Part shown: one piece after another, positions 1 through 8,367 of the stretch
How the letters are laid out: each line of letters starts with the position of its first letter
Position numbering within the stretch: position 1 is the stretch's first letter
Assembly: GCA_023150835.1 (NCBI GenBank)
Contig: JAKLKB010000004.1
Span: 93,301-157,300 of the forward strand
Source of the DNA: Myxococcota bacterium
Lineage (GTDB): Bacteria; Myxococcota_C; UBA6777
Direction of reading: 5' to 3'
DNA length: 64,000 nt
Made by a program: the position numbers and the translations under genes
Notes under the pieces: model-generated
The model's database searches: none
What the model was told of the DNA's origin: nothing
The model's input: the letters and a program-made list of their open reading frames with translations, nothing else

Positions 1-1424
1 CGCGCCAAACAAGGCAACAGCCGCCGCCAATGCAACAAGCGGCGATAACACCACAGCAACGAATTCGGATCTTTGCGCTGCGCTTCGACGTTGACGCGCC
101 GAAAGTTCGGATGCACAGGAAGCCACGTCTTTTCTTTCGTACCAGAAAAGCCCGCGTGATGGCCATCTTCCCATTGCATCGGACTACGGCAGACGTCGCG
201 ATGGACAAACAATCCCATCCGCTTCATCCAAGGCCACAACAGATCAGGCACCCAGCCATAATGATGCGCCAGCGGATCGAGCGAAGACGAAAACGGCGTA
301 TCCAGCGATGTCATCCCGATCTCTTCGCCGTAGTAAAGAAACGGCACACCACGCGCCGTCAACTGCACAAAGGCCAATAGCGCCGCCCGACGGGGATCTC
401 CGTCAAGTCGATCGATCGATCGTGCGCGATCATGGTTCCCAAACACCCATGTCGGCAACAGCGGCGGCGCAAAGTGTTGTTCGTACTCCGCAATCAACGC
501 TCGAAACGCTTCTGCTCGAAACGCCGTTCGCATCGCTCGAAACAAAAAGACCAGATGCAAACCATCGGCATGTTCGCCACAATAACGCTTGAGCGCTTCG
601 GGAGAGCCAAAGACTTCGCCGACCAAAAAGCGCGAAGGATGGCTGTAGCTATCTAACACAGCCCGAAGCTCTTTGGAAAAAGCCAAGGTATCGGGATGAT
701 CGATGGTGTGCAGCGGTCGTTGGAAAAATCCTTCGGGGCTGTCTTCGCTTGGAAAAGGTCGCCAAGATCGCGGATTATCCGCAAAAGAAGCATCTTTGAA
801 GATCGCATTAAAGATATCCAACCTGAAACCATCGACGCCTTGATCCAACCAAAAACGCACATGATCCAACATGGCCCGTTTGACTACAGGATTCCGATAA
901 TTCAGATCAGGCTGAAAAGGTAAAAAAGTGGCCCAATACCACTGCTCGGTTTGTTCTTCGTAATGCCATCCACTGCCGCCGATCATCGAACGCCAGTTGT
1001 TGGGGGGCTTTTTCCCGTCTTTCCCGCGCCCATCGCGCCACAAATACCAATCGCGCTTGGGATCATCGCGGTGACTGCGTGATGCCTCAAACCAAGCAGA
1101 ATCCGAGGATGTGTGGTTCATCACCATGTCCATCACCAAACGCATCCCTTGTGCATGAACGGCCTCGATCAGCCGCTTCATCGACTCCATCGTCCCATAT
1201 TCGGGCGCGATCGCTCGATAGTCGCTGATATCATAACCAAAGTCGCGTTGTGGACTCGCATACACGGGCGACAACCACAGCGTCTCGACTCCCAACCACT
1301 TGAGATATCCCAGACGCTGCAAGATCCCTTCGATATCCCCGATGCCATCGCCATCTGCATCCATAAACGAACGCGGGTAGATCTGATACACCGTCGTGGC
1401 TTTCCAGTCCTCACGCACTTCCAT
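1..1424 (-). CDS. GH13 alpha-glucosidase / oligo-1,6-glucosidase, 3' end outside window
   Basis: This is a glycoside hydrolase family 13 enzyme that hydrolyses short alpha-glucosides, probably alpha-1,6 or alpha-1,4 links, in the cytoplasm. No signal peptide is seen. The frame is open from the ATG at 1424 to the window edge (474 codons), so the C-terminal beta domain is missing here. The start reads MEVREDWKATTVYQIYPRSF, the classic family opening, followed by DADGDGIGD. The three GH13 carboxylates are in place: GFRLDIF (nucleophile D203), VGEVFG (acid/base E270) and GNHDRAR (D332), with MVMNHTS upstream. These spacings match oligo-1,6-glucosidases and trehalose synthase-like enzymes. It is divergent from the rRNA methyltransferase gene, with about 60 bp between starts. 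The exact substrate cannot be told from sequence. Confidence 0.9.
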   Translation of the reverse strand, partial: MEVREDWKATTVYQIYPRSFMDADGDGIGDIEGILQRLGYLKWLGVETLWLSPVYASPQRDFGYDISDYRAIAPEYGTMESMKRLIEAVHAQGMRLVMDMVMNHTSSDSAWFEASRSHRDDPKRDWYLWRDGRGKDGKKPPNNWRSMIGGSGWHYEEQTEQWYWATFLPFQPDLNYRNPVVKRAMLDHVRFWLDQGVDGFRLDIFNAIFKDASFADNPRSWRPFPSEDSPEGFFQRPLHTIDHPDTLAFSKELRAVLDSYSHPSRFLVGEVFGSPEALKRYCGEHADGLHLVFLFRAMRTAFRAEAFRALIAEYEQHFAPPLLPTWVFGNHDRARSIDRLDGDPRRAALLAFVQLTARGVPFLYYGEEIGMTSLDTPFSSSLDPLAHHYGWVPDLLWPWMKRMGLFVHRDVCRSPMQWEDGHHAGFSGTKEKTWLPVHPNFRRVNVEAQRKDPNSLLWCYRRLLHWRRLLPCLA

Positions 1425-1483
1425 GCTCGCACCTTTCCTTCTGTGTGCTACAATACCGCCTTGAAAGAAGGAGATCTCTCAAA

Positions 1484-2824
1484 ATGGCCCAGACCTACTT
1501 TGCTACCACGCTACCCGGCTTAGAAGAAGCCCTCCAACTCGAACTGCGCGCCATGCGCTGCAAACATACGCAGATCGTCTTGGGCGGTGTCGAGTTTGAA
1601 GCCACCCGAAAGGGCCTCTACACCGCCCTTTACACCACACGTTGCGCGCATCGGATACTGCTGCGCCTTGATGATTTTCGCGCAGGCGACCTCTTCACCC
1701 TCCATCGCAAAACCCAACGCATCGAATGGTCGCGTTATCTCCCGCCCCATGCGCCTTTGCAACTGCACATCACCAGCCACCGTTCCCGCCTCCACAGCCG
1801 CGATGCCATCGAACGCACCCTGATCGACGCCCTCCAAGACGCCCTCCCCAAAGCCCCGCCGATCCCGTCTCGTTCTTTGGAGGACGACGCATCGCCTCAT
1901 CTCTCTTCGGACGAAGCCAATCTATCGGACACAACAAACCCTTCGCGCTCCTTGCAAAACGCCGACGCATCGCCTCATCCACGCTCCTTGCAAAACGCCG
2001 ACGCATCGCCTCATCCACGCTCCTTGCAAAACGCCGACGCATCGCCTCATCCACGCTCCGCCCAACAAGACAGCCCATTCGGTTTGTGGGTTCGTGTCGA
2101 AGAAGACCGCTGCACCTTGAGTTTCGATACAACAGGGCCGTTGCTCTACCAACGCGGTTGGCGCACAGCCACAGGCGAAGCACCCCTGCGCGAATCCATC
2201 GCTTGCGCTTTGTTGTGGCTGCTTGGTTGGACGCCTGCGCAGCCTCTTGTCGACCCTGTCTGCGGCTCGGGAACTTTTCTGATCGAAGCAGCCCGCCTAC
2301 AAGCCGCCCTCCCTCCGCGCTTACCGCGTCCTTATCTTGTCCAGCGTTGGCCTGACTTTGACCCCGCCCTCTGGGAAGAAGTCTTGCGCGCTCCGTTGCT
2401 TCTTCCGCGCTGGAAAGCGCACAACCCACCGCCAACCGAACCCTCGCAACTGTGGGGATTCGACCACGATCCCAACGTCATCGGATACGCCAAGCAAAAC
2501 GCTCTTCGTGCCGAGGTTTCCCCGCTCACCCAGTTCTCGACGCGCTCCCTTGACGCCCTGCTCCCCCCCACCCCAAACGCAGGCTTCCTGATCGCCAACC
2601 CCCCTTACGGAAGACGCCTCTCCCGAAAAACACCACAACAAAAAGGCGCAGAGCAAGTCTTACTTCGACGCTTTGCTGACCACTTCACGGGATGGCGGAT
2701 GGGCTTGCTCTTGCCCCGCGATATCACGCCACAACACCCCGCCCTCCAAGCCCAAGAGATCGCTCGCTTTCGCAACGGTGGTTTCCCCGTGACCTTTTGG
2801 CGGCTCTCTCACCCACCCTCATAA
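1484..2824 (+). CDS. rlmL: RlmL-like THUMP-domain 23S rRNA (guanine-N2) methyltransferase with inserted minisatellite
   Basis: A class I SAM-dependent RNA methyltransferase of the UPF0020/RlmL (YpsC) family, expected to methylate a guanine of 23S rRNA. The start at 1484 is preceded by AGAAGGAG at 1466-1473. Upstream in-frame codons lack such a site. The protein has 446 residues. The N-terminal half is a ferredoxin-like/THUMP region (FATTLPGLEEAL opening). The methyltransferase half carries DPVCGSGTF (SAM motif I) and NPPYGRR (catalytic motif IV). The RlmK half of the E. coli fusion is absent, as in YpsC. Between THUMP and methyltransferase domains, residues about 155-190 are three copies of a 12-residue unit (RSLQNADASPHP, 36-bp DNA unit) not expected in this family. 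The catalytic call is secure. The target base is inferred from the family. Confidence 0.88.
   Translation: MAQTYFATTLPGLEEALQLELRAMRCKHTQIVLGGVEFEATRKGLYTALYTTRCAHRILLRLDDFRAGDLFTLHRKTQRIEWSRYLPPHAPLQLHITSHRSRLHSRDAIERTLIDALQDALPKAPPIPSRSLEDDASPHLSSDEANLSDTTNPSRSLQNADASPHPRSLQNADASPHPRSLQNADASPHPRSAQQDSPFGLWVRVEEDRCTLSFDTTGPLLYQRGWRTATGEAPLRESIACALLWLLGWTPAQPLVDPVCGSGTFLIEAARLQAALPPRLPRPYLVQRWPDFDPALWEEVLRAPLLLPRWKAHNPPPTEPSQLWGFDHDPNVIGYAKQNALRAEVSPLTQFSTRSLDALLPPTPNAGFLIANPPYGRRLSRKTPQQKGAEQVLLRRFADHFTGWRMGLLLPRDITPQHPALQAQEIARFRNGGFPVTFWRLSHPPS
1946..2060 (+). repeat. 36-bp in-frame tandem repeat within rlmL
   Basis: Three complete 36-bp copies start at 1946, 1982 and 2018, with a partial fourth from 2054. 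They encode RSLQNADASPHP repeated in frame and lie in the linker between the THUMP and methyltransferase domains. Confidence 0.9.
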
Positions 2825-2894
2825 GGAGATCGCTGTGTATCGACGCCTATTCTTTCTTTCTCGCTCACTTTTCCGTATCATCCATTCCGATCGT

Positions 2895-3029
2895 ACCCCT
2901 TTTTCTGGGGCGCTGCCCCACACCCCTTTTTCTGGGGCGCTGCCCCACACCCCTTTTTCTGGGGCGCTGCCCCACACCCCTTTTTCTGGGGCGCTGCCCC
3001 ACACCCCTTTTTCTGGGGCGCTGCCCCAT
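2895..3029 (-). repeat. 27-bp minisatellite (5 copies) made from the end of a family B element
   Basis: Five copies of a 27-bp unit (core CTGGGGCGCTGCCCCA) run head to tail from 2895. The unit equals the terminal GGGGCAGCGCCCC hairpin of family B elements, which continues in reverse orientation to about 3066 (CGCAAGGGAGCGCGGCTCCC, then the GACCCCGT core). The copy is therefore a minus-strand B element whose 3' end has been amplified. Confidence 0.85.
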
Positions 3030-3061
3030 TCCCCGCAAGGGAGCGCGGCTCCCTTGACCCC

Positions 3062-3736
3062 GTGCATGGCTTTTTTTATTTATTACTTCAAGTCTGTTAT
3101 TTCATAAGATTTTTTCTTGTATTATTCTTTTTCCTGCCTCCAACCGCCGTCTCTGCAAAAGGTCTATTGGCCGACTGCCTCAAACGCTGCACAGACCGAC
3201 AACAACAACGCTATCTCCGTTGCTTGCAAGATCAGCCTTCTTCTCCCACCTCCCCATGCCTTCGACCTTCCGAAGCTCTCTGCCACTCACGCTGCCAACA
3301 ATACGTCGCCCACTCCCGCGACCGCGAGCGCCATCTTTGTACGCAACAATACATCCTGCGGATGCGCTTGTGCCAAGATCTCCGCCCCTCCGAACAGCGC
3401 GCCTGTCGGCAATTTGCCATCCAACAAAAACGCCGTTGCCTCAAACCTTGTCTCCCTGCCCCCGCAGAATCCGACGTTTTGCGATGCCTCAGATATTGCA
3501 ACCAGTTCCAGTCCAAAAAGCTGCTTCGATGCAAACGCTTGCGCCTCTTGCCCCGCTTGCGCCGCCTCTGCGAACAACGCTACCGCGAAGAATACGACCG
3601 TTGCATCCACCTCTGCAAGCGCCCGTCTGCCCTCACCCCGCCCACTTCCCTTCCCTCCCCCACTTCCCTTCCCTCCCCCACTTCCCTTCCCCTGCGCGCT
3701 CTTCCGTCCTCCCCCACCTCCCGACCTGTGTGGTGA
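3062..3736 (+). CDS. Cysteine-rich secreted protein of unknown function, 5' end altered by a repeat
   Basis: Not recognised as a known family. The 224-residue reading starts at a GTG (3062) that lies in the edge of the family B repeat. A hydrophobic stretch (FLVLFFFLPPTAVSA) ending in an AxA-like site follows and looks like a signal peptide. The mature part is rich in Arg and Cys, with repeated CxxxC pairs such as CLKRC, CHSRC and CLKPC, and ends in a tandem PTSLPS repeat. A good AAGGAG site (2823-2828) sits 6 nt before a GTG at 2835, 230 bp upstream in another frame, with the B element in between. The original start may have been there and lost when the repeat inserted. The gene ends 3 nt before the next start, so the pair is probably co-transcribed. 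Confidence 0.5.
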   Translation: MHGFFYLLLQVCYFIRFFLVLFFFLPPTAVSAKGLLADCLKRCTDRQQQRYLRCLQDQPSSPTSPCLRPSEALCHSRCQQYVAHSRDRERHLCTQQYILRMRLCQDLRPSEQRACRQFAIQQKRRCLKPCLPAPAESDVLRCLRYCNQFQSKKLLRCKRLRLLPRLRRLCEQRYREEYDRCIHLCKRPSALTPPTSLPSPTSLPSPTSLPLRALPSSPTSRPVW

Positions 3737-3739
3737 TCC

Positions 3740-5245
3740 ATGAAAACAAAGCTTACCTTCGTCCTGTTGCTAAGCGTGTGTTTGTTCCATTGCAGCGAAC
3801 ATCTCCCCGTTTGTCGGTCTTCGATGGACTGCCACGCGGGCTTTGTTTGCGCAGAGGCCCAAGGTTCGACGCGGTTGCTTTGCGTGAGACTGCCCGCCCC
3901 CTCCGTATCGTCTCACAACCCTCCCGCTACCTCCCACAATCGCCGCCGCTCACAAATGCCCAACCCACCGCCCAGATCAGCTACATCTCCACCATCTCGC
4001 CAAACCGCCCCTCTGCCGTCTCCCCCAAATCAAACCGCCCCTCTGCCCTCCGCTTCTCCCAACGCGCTTTCGCCTGTGTCTCTCGCAGAAGACGCCCCGC
4101 CTTCCAACGCAAACGCTGCGGTCGATTGCTTGCCCTCACCCTACCTCCCCCCACAAGAGGCCGAAAACGGCGGCCGCACCGTCCACATCGACGCGCAAGA
4201 TCAAGCGTTGTTTCGCACCTTGCGCTTGCTTTATCACGTCGGCCAACGTTGCAGCGCGAAGATCTGGTCCGAGAGCTTTCGCATCGACCGCATCCCGAGC
4301 TACTTCGTCAACATCGGAGCCTCTTCTCCCGAGCAACAACGGCCCCTTCGAGGCTTTTTGATCAACCATCCCAACCCCCCTTCGGACGCGATCCTCGTCG
4401 ACTCACGCCAAGCCCAAGGTCTCACCAACGTGTACCTTTACAACACCCAAAAAAGGCAGATCCCCGCCCCCGGGTTCACTTTTCAGCTTCGGATCCACGA
4501 GATACCAAGCTACGCCATGCTTTATGGCGCACAAAAAAGCCTGCGCGCAGAAAGCCACTCTTTCAAACGCCTGTTGGTTCACGAGATCTTCCACCGCGCA
4601 CAGATCATCGAAAAAGCGTGGAGATACCCACACGGCATCCAAAACCGATCAGGCTATGCCTTTGACTCCCAAAGCATCGCGCTGGCTCTTTTGGAAAACC
4701 GCCTCCTTGCACGAGGACTCCAAAGCCCCCAACCTGAGCGCTTTCTGTTGCTTTTTTATGCGGTGCGTTCTTCGCGGATCATGCGAAATCCTGACCGACA
4801 AAATCGCATCGAAGACTACGACAATTATCAAGAATGGCTGGAAGGTACCGCCATGTTTGTGGAGCATCAATTCTCTCTTTATGCGGGCTTCCCATTCCAA
4901 CACAACGATCTAGAAAGCATCTCCCAACGCCTCTTGATCTTTGAACAAAACCATCGCGACCTCGACTCTAGTTTCGTGCGCGAAGGTCTTTTTGCGCGAT
5001 TTTATGGAACAGGCGCAGCCATCGGTCTTTTGCTTGATCGGTTGGGCGACACACGCTGGCGTCATGCTTGCCGCGAAGGGCGCACACTCTATCAACATCT
5101 GCAAGCTCGGTGGGGCCGTCTCTCCACCCAAAAACAGCGCGCCCTCCTTCGAGAAGCGCAACATCAACACGGAATGACCGAACTTCAACACATCGCCCAA
5201 AGCTTTTCAAAGAGGCTGCGAAGCCGTCACACCGACAACGAGTGA
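3740..5245 (+). CDS. Lipoprotein with gluzincin-like HEIFH zinc-peptidase motif
   Basis: A 501-residue predicted lipoprotein: MKTKLTFVLLLSVCLFHC is a short signal ending in a Cys. A short Cys-containing region (CRSSMDCHAGFVC) and a long Pro/Ser/Ala linker follow (residues about 55-130). The C-terminal domain has H281-E-I-F-H285, the HExxH zinc motif, inside LLVHEIFHRAQ. About 83 residues later comes a helix LEGTAMFVEH (E368/E375) that could supply the third ligand. The arrangement resembles peptidase MA-like (gluzincin) domains of M1/M61 type. A later GTGAAIGLLLDRLGD segment also fits that fold. Activity is a prediction: the third ligand is not certain. It follows the Cys-rich gene by 3 nt. 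Confidence 0.6.
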   Translation: MKTKLTFVLLLSVCLFHCSEHLPVCRSSMDCHAGFVCAEAQGSTRLLCVRLPAPSVSSHNPPATSHNRRRSQMPNPPPRSATSPPSRQTAPLPSPPNQTAPLPSASPNALSPVSLAEDAPPSNANAAVDCLPSPYLPPQEAENGGRTVHIDAQDQALFRTLRLLYHVGQRCSAKIWSESFRIDRIPSYFVNIGASSPEQQRPLRGFLINHPNPPSDAILVDSRQAQGLTNVYLYNTQKRQIPAPGFTFQLRIHEIPSYAMLYGAQKSLRAESHSFKRLLVHEIFHRAQIIEKAWRYPHGIQNRSGYAFDSQSIALALLENRLLARGLQSPQPERFLLLFYAVRSSRIMRNPDRQNRIEDYDNYQEWLEGTAMFVEHQFSLYAGFPFQHNDLESISQRLLIFEQNHRDLDSSFVREGLFARFYGTGAAIGLLLDRLGDTRWRHACREGRTLYQHLQARWGRLSTQKQRALLREAQHQHGMTELQHIAQSFSKRLRSRHTDNE

Positions 5246-5345
5246 CGTCGTCGACAAAAAAACCCCATGCTCGCGCCCGTTGCGAGCGACAAAGTTGTGG
5301 GTGTGAAAGACCCGTGATCTTTTCACCCCACAAACACGATCCAAC
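5246..5345 (+). repeat. Degenerate family B element
   Basis: The stretch after the HEIFH lipoprotein gene has recognisable pieces of family B (CGCTCGCG, GCGACAAAGTTGT, GTGAAAGACCCGTGATCTTTTC, CCCCACAAA) but lacks the ends and the central hairpin. It is a decayed copy. Confidence 0.5.
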
Positions 5346-5377
5346 CCTTCGCGTGCAAGAATCATAAGGAGAAGAAA

Positions 5378-8323
5378 ATGATCCGATGGAAACGACACCT
5401 TGGGCTGCTTGGCCCCTTGGTGCTGTGGTGGTGGATGGCCGCTTGTGGCTCTCCCATCGGCACTTGCCAACAAGACAGCGAATGTAGCGGCGGCCAAAAG
5501 TGCCTCGAAAAGCTCTGCCGTTGTCCCGATGCTTCCGCTCGTTGCGCAAATACTTGTGTTTCTTTGCTCAACGACAACGCCCATTGCGGCGCTTGCACCT
5601 GCAAGTCGGGCGAAAAGTGTGCGGCAGGTCGTTGTGTCGTCGCCTGTCCTGCCCTCACTCCCGACGCTTGCGGCGATGCCTGTATCTCCCTTCAAACCAA
5701 CGTCAACCATTGCGGCTCTTGCAACAAAGCCTGTTCTGCCGGTCAAACCTGTCAAAATGGTCAATGCCTTTGTCCTTCGGGCCAGCGCGATTGTGGCGGT
5801 GCTTGCGTCGATGTCGTGCTTTCGCCCAAACATTGCGGCGCTTGCAACAACGCCTGTCCAAGCGGCCAATCCTGCGCGATCGGCGAATGTGTTCAACAAT
5901 GCCCCGCATCGACTCCCACGCTTTGCCTTGGAAGCTGCGTCGATATGACCCGTGATGCCGCCCATTGCGGCGCGTGTGGAAGCGCCTGTCCTACGGGTCA
6001 ACGCTGCCAAGAAGGGCGCTGCACATGCCCCGATGGAAGCACCCTATGCGCGGGACGTTGCGTCGATCTACAAAGCAGCGGCCAGCATTGCGGTGTGTGC
6101 GACAATCCCTGCGCAAGCGGCAGCGTTTGCGCCGAAGGTCTGTGCATCCCGTCCTGTCCGAGTGCGACCTCCGCTTCTTGTTTTGGTGGATGCGTCTCGA
6201 CGCAGACCAACGCCGATCATTGCGGTGGATGCGGGAAAGCTTGCAAAGAAGGAGAAGTCTGCAACAGCGGAAGCTGCGCTTGTCCGAGCGGTATGCTGTC
6301 GTGCGATGGAGCCTGCCTCGATCCAAAAGTCAATCGCCTACACTGCGGGGCGTGCAACAGCCTGTGCAAAGCAGGAGAAGTCTGTGCAGGCGGTAGTTGC
6401 GTGCAATCGTGTCCTACCGTCACCAACACCGCCTGTTATGGAGGATGTTTCGACATCCAACAAGACGCCCGTCATTGCGGCAAATGCGGCATCGCTTGTC
6501 GCGTCGGCCTTGTTTGCAAGGCGGGTGTGTGTACTTGTCCAAACGAACAAGCCTCTTGTCGTGGCCGTTGCACCGATCTCCAAACCGACAACCAAAACTG
6601 CGGTGGGTGCGGCAAGATCTGCCGTTCCACCGAGTCTTGCGACAAAGGCCAATGCGTCTTACGTTGCACCTCTCCGACCCAAGCCTGCAACGGCGCTTGT
6701 GTCGATACCAAAACCAACAACCAACACTGCGGAAGTTGCGGGAATGGCTGTGCGAGTACCCAACAATGCAAAGATGGAAAATGCGTTTGTGGCGAAGGGC
6801 GCGCAGATTGTGGCGATGGGCGATGTGTCGATACACTCTATAATGCCCGTCACTGCGGAGCTTGCAACAATGCTTGCCAAAGTGATCAGACCTGTGCGCA
6901 AGGCAAATGCTTGTGCCGCCCAGACGGCTGTCACTTTGCGCTGCACAGCCCGGGCAGCGATCCCATGAGCGAAGCGCGTATCGTGCAGATGGCCGATGGT
7001 CGCAACAAAGAAGTCATCTATGCCTTTTCGTATCGAGGCGGAGCTTTTACCTTCGCAGGAAAAACCTTCCCTGCCTCCCCGAGCGCACAATCTTTTGCGA
7101 TCGCCGCGCTCGACGAAAACAACAAGCTCCTCTGGAGCCAAGACGTCGCTGGAAAAGGCAACCAAGGAGCCAAAACCACCGATCTCTTCGTCGCTCCCAA
7201 CGGAGATATCTTCGTCTTCGGCCAATTCACCAGCGAGCTTACCCTCGGTGCGCAAACGCTCAAACCTACAGACTCCTCCGTACAGCCGTACGACCTCTTG
7301 GGATTCATCGCCAAACTCAACGCCCAAGGGCAATGGCAAGGCGCACAGATCCTTGAGATATCACGGCTCCCCTCGTTGGAAAGCCCCTTTGTTGAACTCC
7401 ATTCGATAGCCCGCGCAAGCAACGGGGATCTGTACCTGAGTGGTTCTTATCAAGGAAAACTGCGCTTTCTGACCTCTTCTATCGATAATCTCGCACGCCA
7501 AGCCTTTGTCTTGCGCATCAACAGCCAACTCCAAAGCCCGCTTTTTGCGCGAACAATATCTGGTGCAACCCCCAGCACCGTCGACTACACCAGCCTTGTC
7601 ATCGACGAAAACGACAAAACCTACCTCCTCGGCCAAGCCAACGGAGAAGTGGTGTTTGGCACACACAAACTCACCCCCAGCAGCACCAAAGCTCCAACTG
7701 GCTTTTTGGTGCGCTTCGATCTCCAAGTCGCCGATCCTTGGGTGGTCGCTCCTTATGCTTTGCCGCCGTGGCCTTTTTCAAACAACCATGCCAACGTGGC
7801 GACGGCAGCGACGGGCGGCGGTGTGGTGTGGGCCGGCTCCTACACAAAAGCTTTCCAGATCAGCAACATCAGACGCCCTGATCCCCCACGCTCCACCGCA
7901 TACATCGCCTCCATCGACGGCAGCGGCACCATGCGCTGGCTAAAAGAATCGACCGGCCCCTCCGACACAGAAAGCTCTTTCGTTCGCCGCTCCCCCACCA
8001 AGGAACTCCAATGGGTCGTTCAAGCCAACGATGCCATACAATTCGGTCGATCCACCCACCCCTATCCGTACCAAGGAGGCGACGCCCCCCATCATGTCGC
8101 TTTTTTCCTCAACGAGAACGGCGATCTCCAAGCCTCAAAAACCCTGTGGCTCGGTGAATTATTACTCTCTGGCCTCCGTATCGGGATCCGCTCCGTCCTC
8201 TTGCGCTCCGAAAGTGCTTTGATCGGCGGCTCCATCCAAGGCAGCGGCTTCACTCTCTACGGCAAAACATACCAACCTACCGGAACAGAAGACGTTTTTC
8301 TTTTCCGAAGCTTCTACCGCTAA
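5378..8323 (+). CDS. Large lipoprotein with 11 HCGxC (Stig1-like) modules and a C-terminal propeller-like region
   Basis: A 981-residue predicted outer-surface lipoprotein. AAGGAG precedes the ATG at 5378. The signal ends WWWMAAC, a lipobox. Residues about 25-525 are about 11 tandem modules of roughly 42 residues with the pattern (H/N)CG-x-C-x3-C-x4-C-x4-CxC-x-G-x4-C-x-G-x-C-V-D. This is the disulfide-rich repeat widespread in myxobacterial exported proteins. The last 450 residues have no cysteines. They consist of repeated blade-like units (APNGDIFVFGQF, DGSGTMRW, NENGDLQAS) typical of SBBP/PQQ-like propellers. Function unknown; a surface scaffold or adhesin is a guess. Two other genes here (19,659-21,257 and 60,222-61,362) use the same module. 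Confidence 0.75.
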   Translation: MIRWKRHLGLLGPLVLWWWMAACGSPIGTCQQDSECSGGQKCLEKLCRCPDASARCANTCVSLLNDNAHCGACTCKSGEKCAAGRCVVACPALTPDACGDACISLQTNVNHCGSCNKACSAGQTCQNGQCLCPSGQRDCGGACVDVVLSPKHCGACNNACPSGQSCAIGECVQQCPASTPTLCLGSCVDMTRDAAHCGACGSACPTGQRCQEGRCTCPDGSTLCAGRCVDLQSSGQHCGVCDNPCASGSVCAEGLCIPSCPSATSASCFGGCVSTQTNADHCGGCGKACKEGEVCNSGSCACPSGMLSCDGACLDPKVNRLHCGACNSLCKAGEVCAGGSCVQSCPTVTNTACYGGCFDIQQDARHCGKCGIACRVGLVCKAGVCTCPNEQASCRGRCTDLQTDNQNCGGCGKICRSTESCDKGQCVLRCTSPTQACNGACVDTKTNNQHCGSCGNGCASTQQCKDGKCVCGEGRADCGDGRCVDTLYNARHCGACNNACQSDQTCAQGKCLCRPDGCHFALHSPGSDPMSEARIVQMADGRNKEVIYAFSYRGGAFTFAGKTFPASPSAQSFAIAALDENNKLLWSQDVAGKGNQGAKTTDLFVAPNGDIFVFGQFTSELTLGAQTLKPTDSSVQPYDLLGFIAKLNAQGQWQGAQILEISRLPSLESPFVELHSIARASNGDLYLSGSYQGKLRFLTSSIDNLARQAFVLRINSQLQSPLFARTISGATPSTVDYTSLVIDENDKTYLLGQANGEVVFGTHKLTPSSTKAPTGFLVRFDLQVADPWVVAPYALPPWPFSNNHANVATAATGGGVVWAGSYTKAFQISNIRRPDPPRSTAYIASIDGSGTMRWLKESTGPSDTESSFVRRSPTKELQWVVQANDAIQFGRSTHPYPYQGGDAPHHVAFFLNENGDLQASKTLWLGELLLSGLRIGIRSVLLRSESALIGGSIQGSGFTLYGKTYQPTGTEDVFLFRSFYR

Positions 8324-8367
8324 TCCTCGGCTACTTCGATCTCCCTCTCCTTTTGTCTCCCTTAGAT

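Noticed and set aside
2692..3107. Reading frames over the 27-bp minisatellite encoding TPFSGALPH or LFLGRCPTP repeats
   Set aside because: A 27-bp repeat keeps all frames open on both strands; the sequence is a B element end, not a protein.
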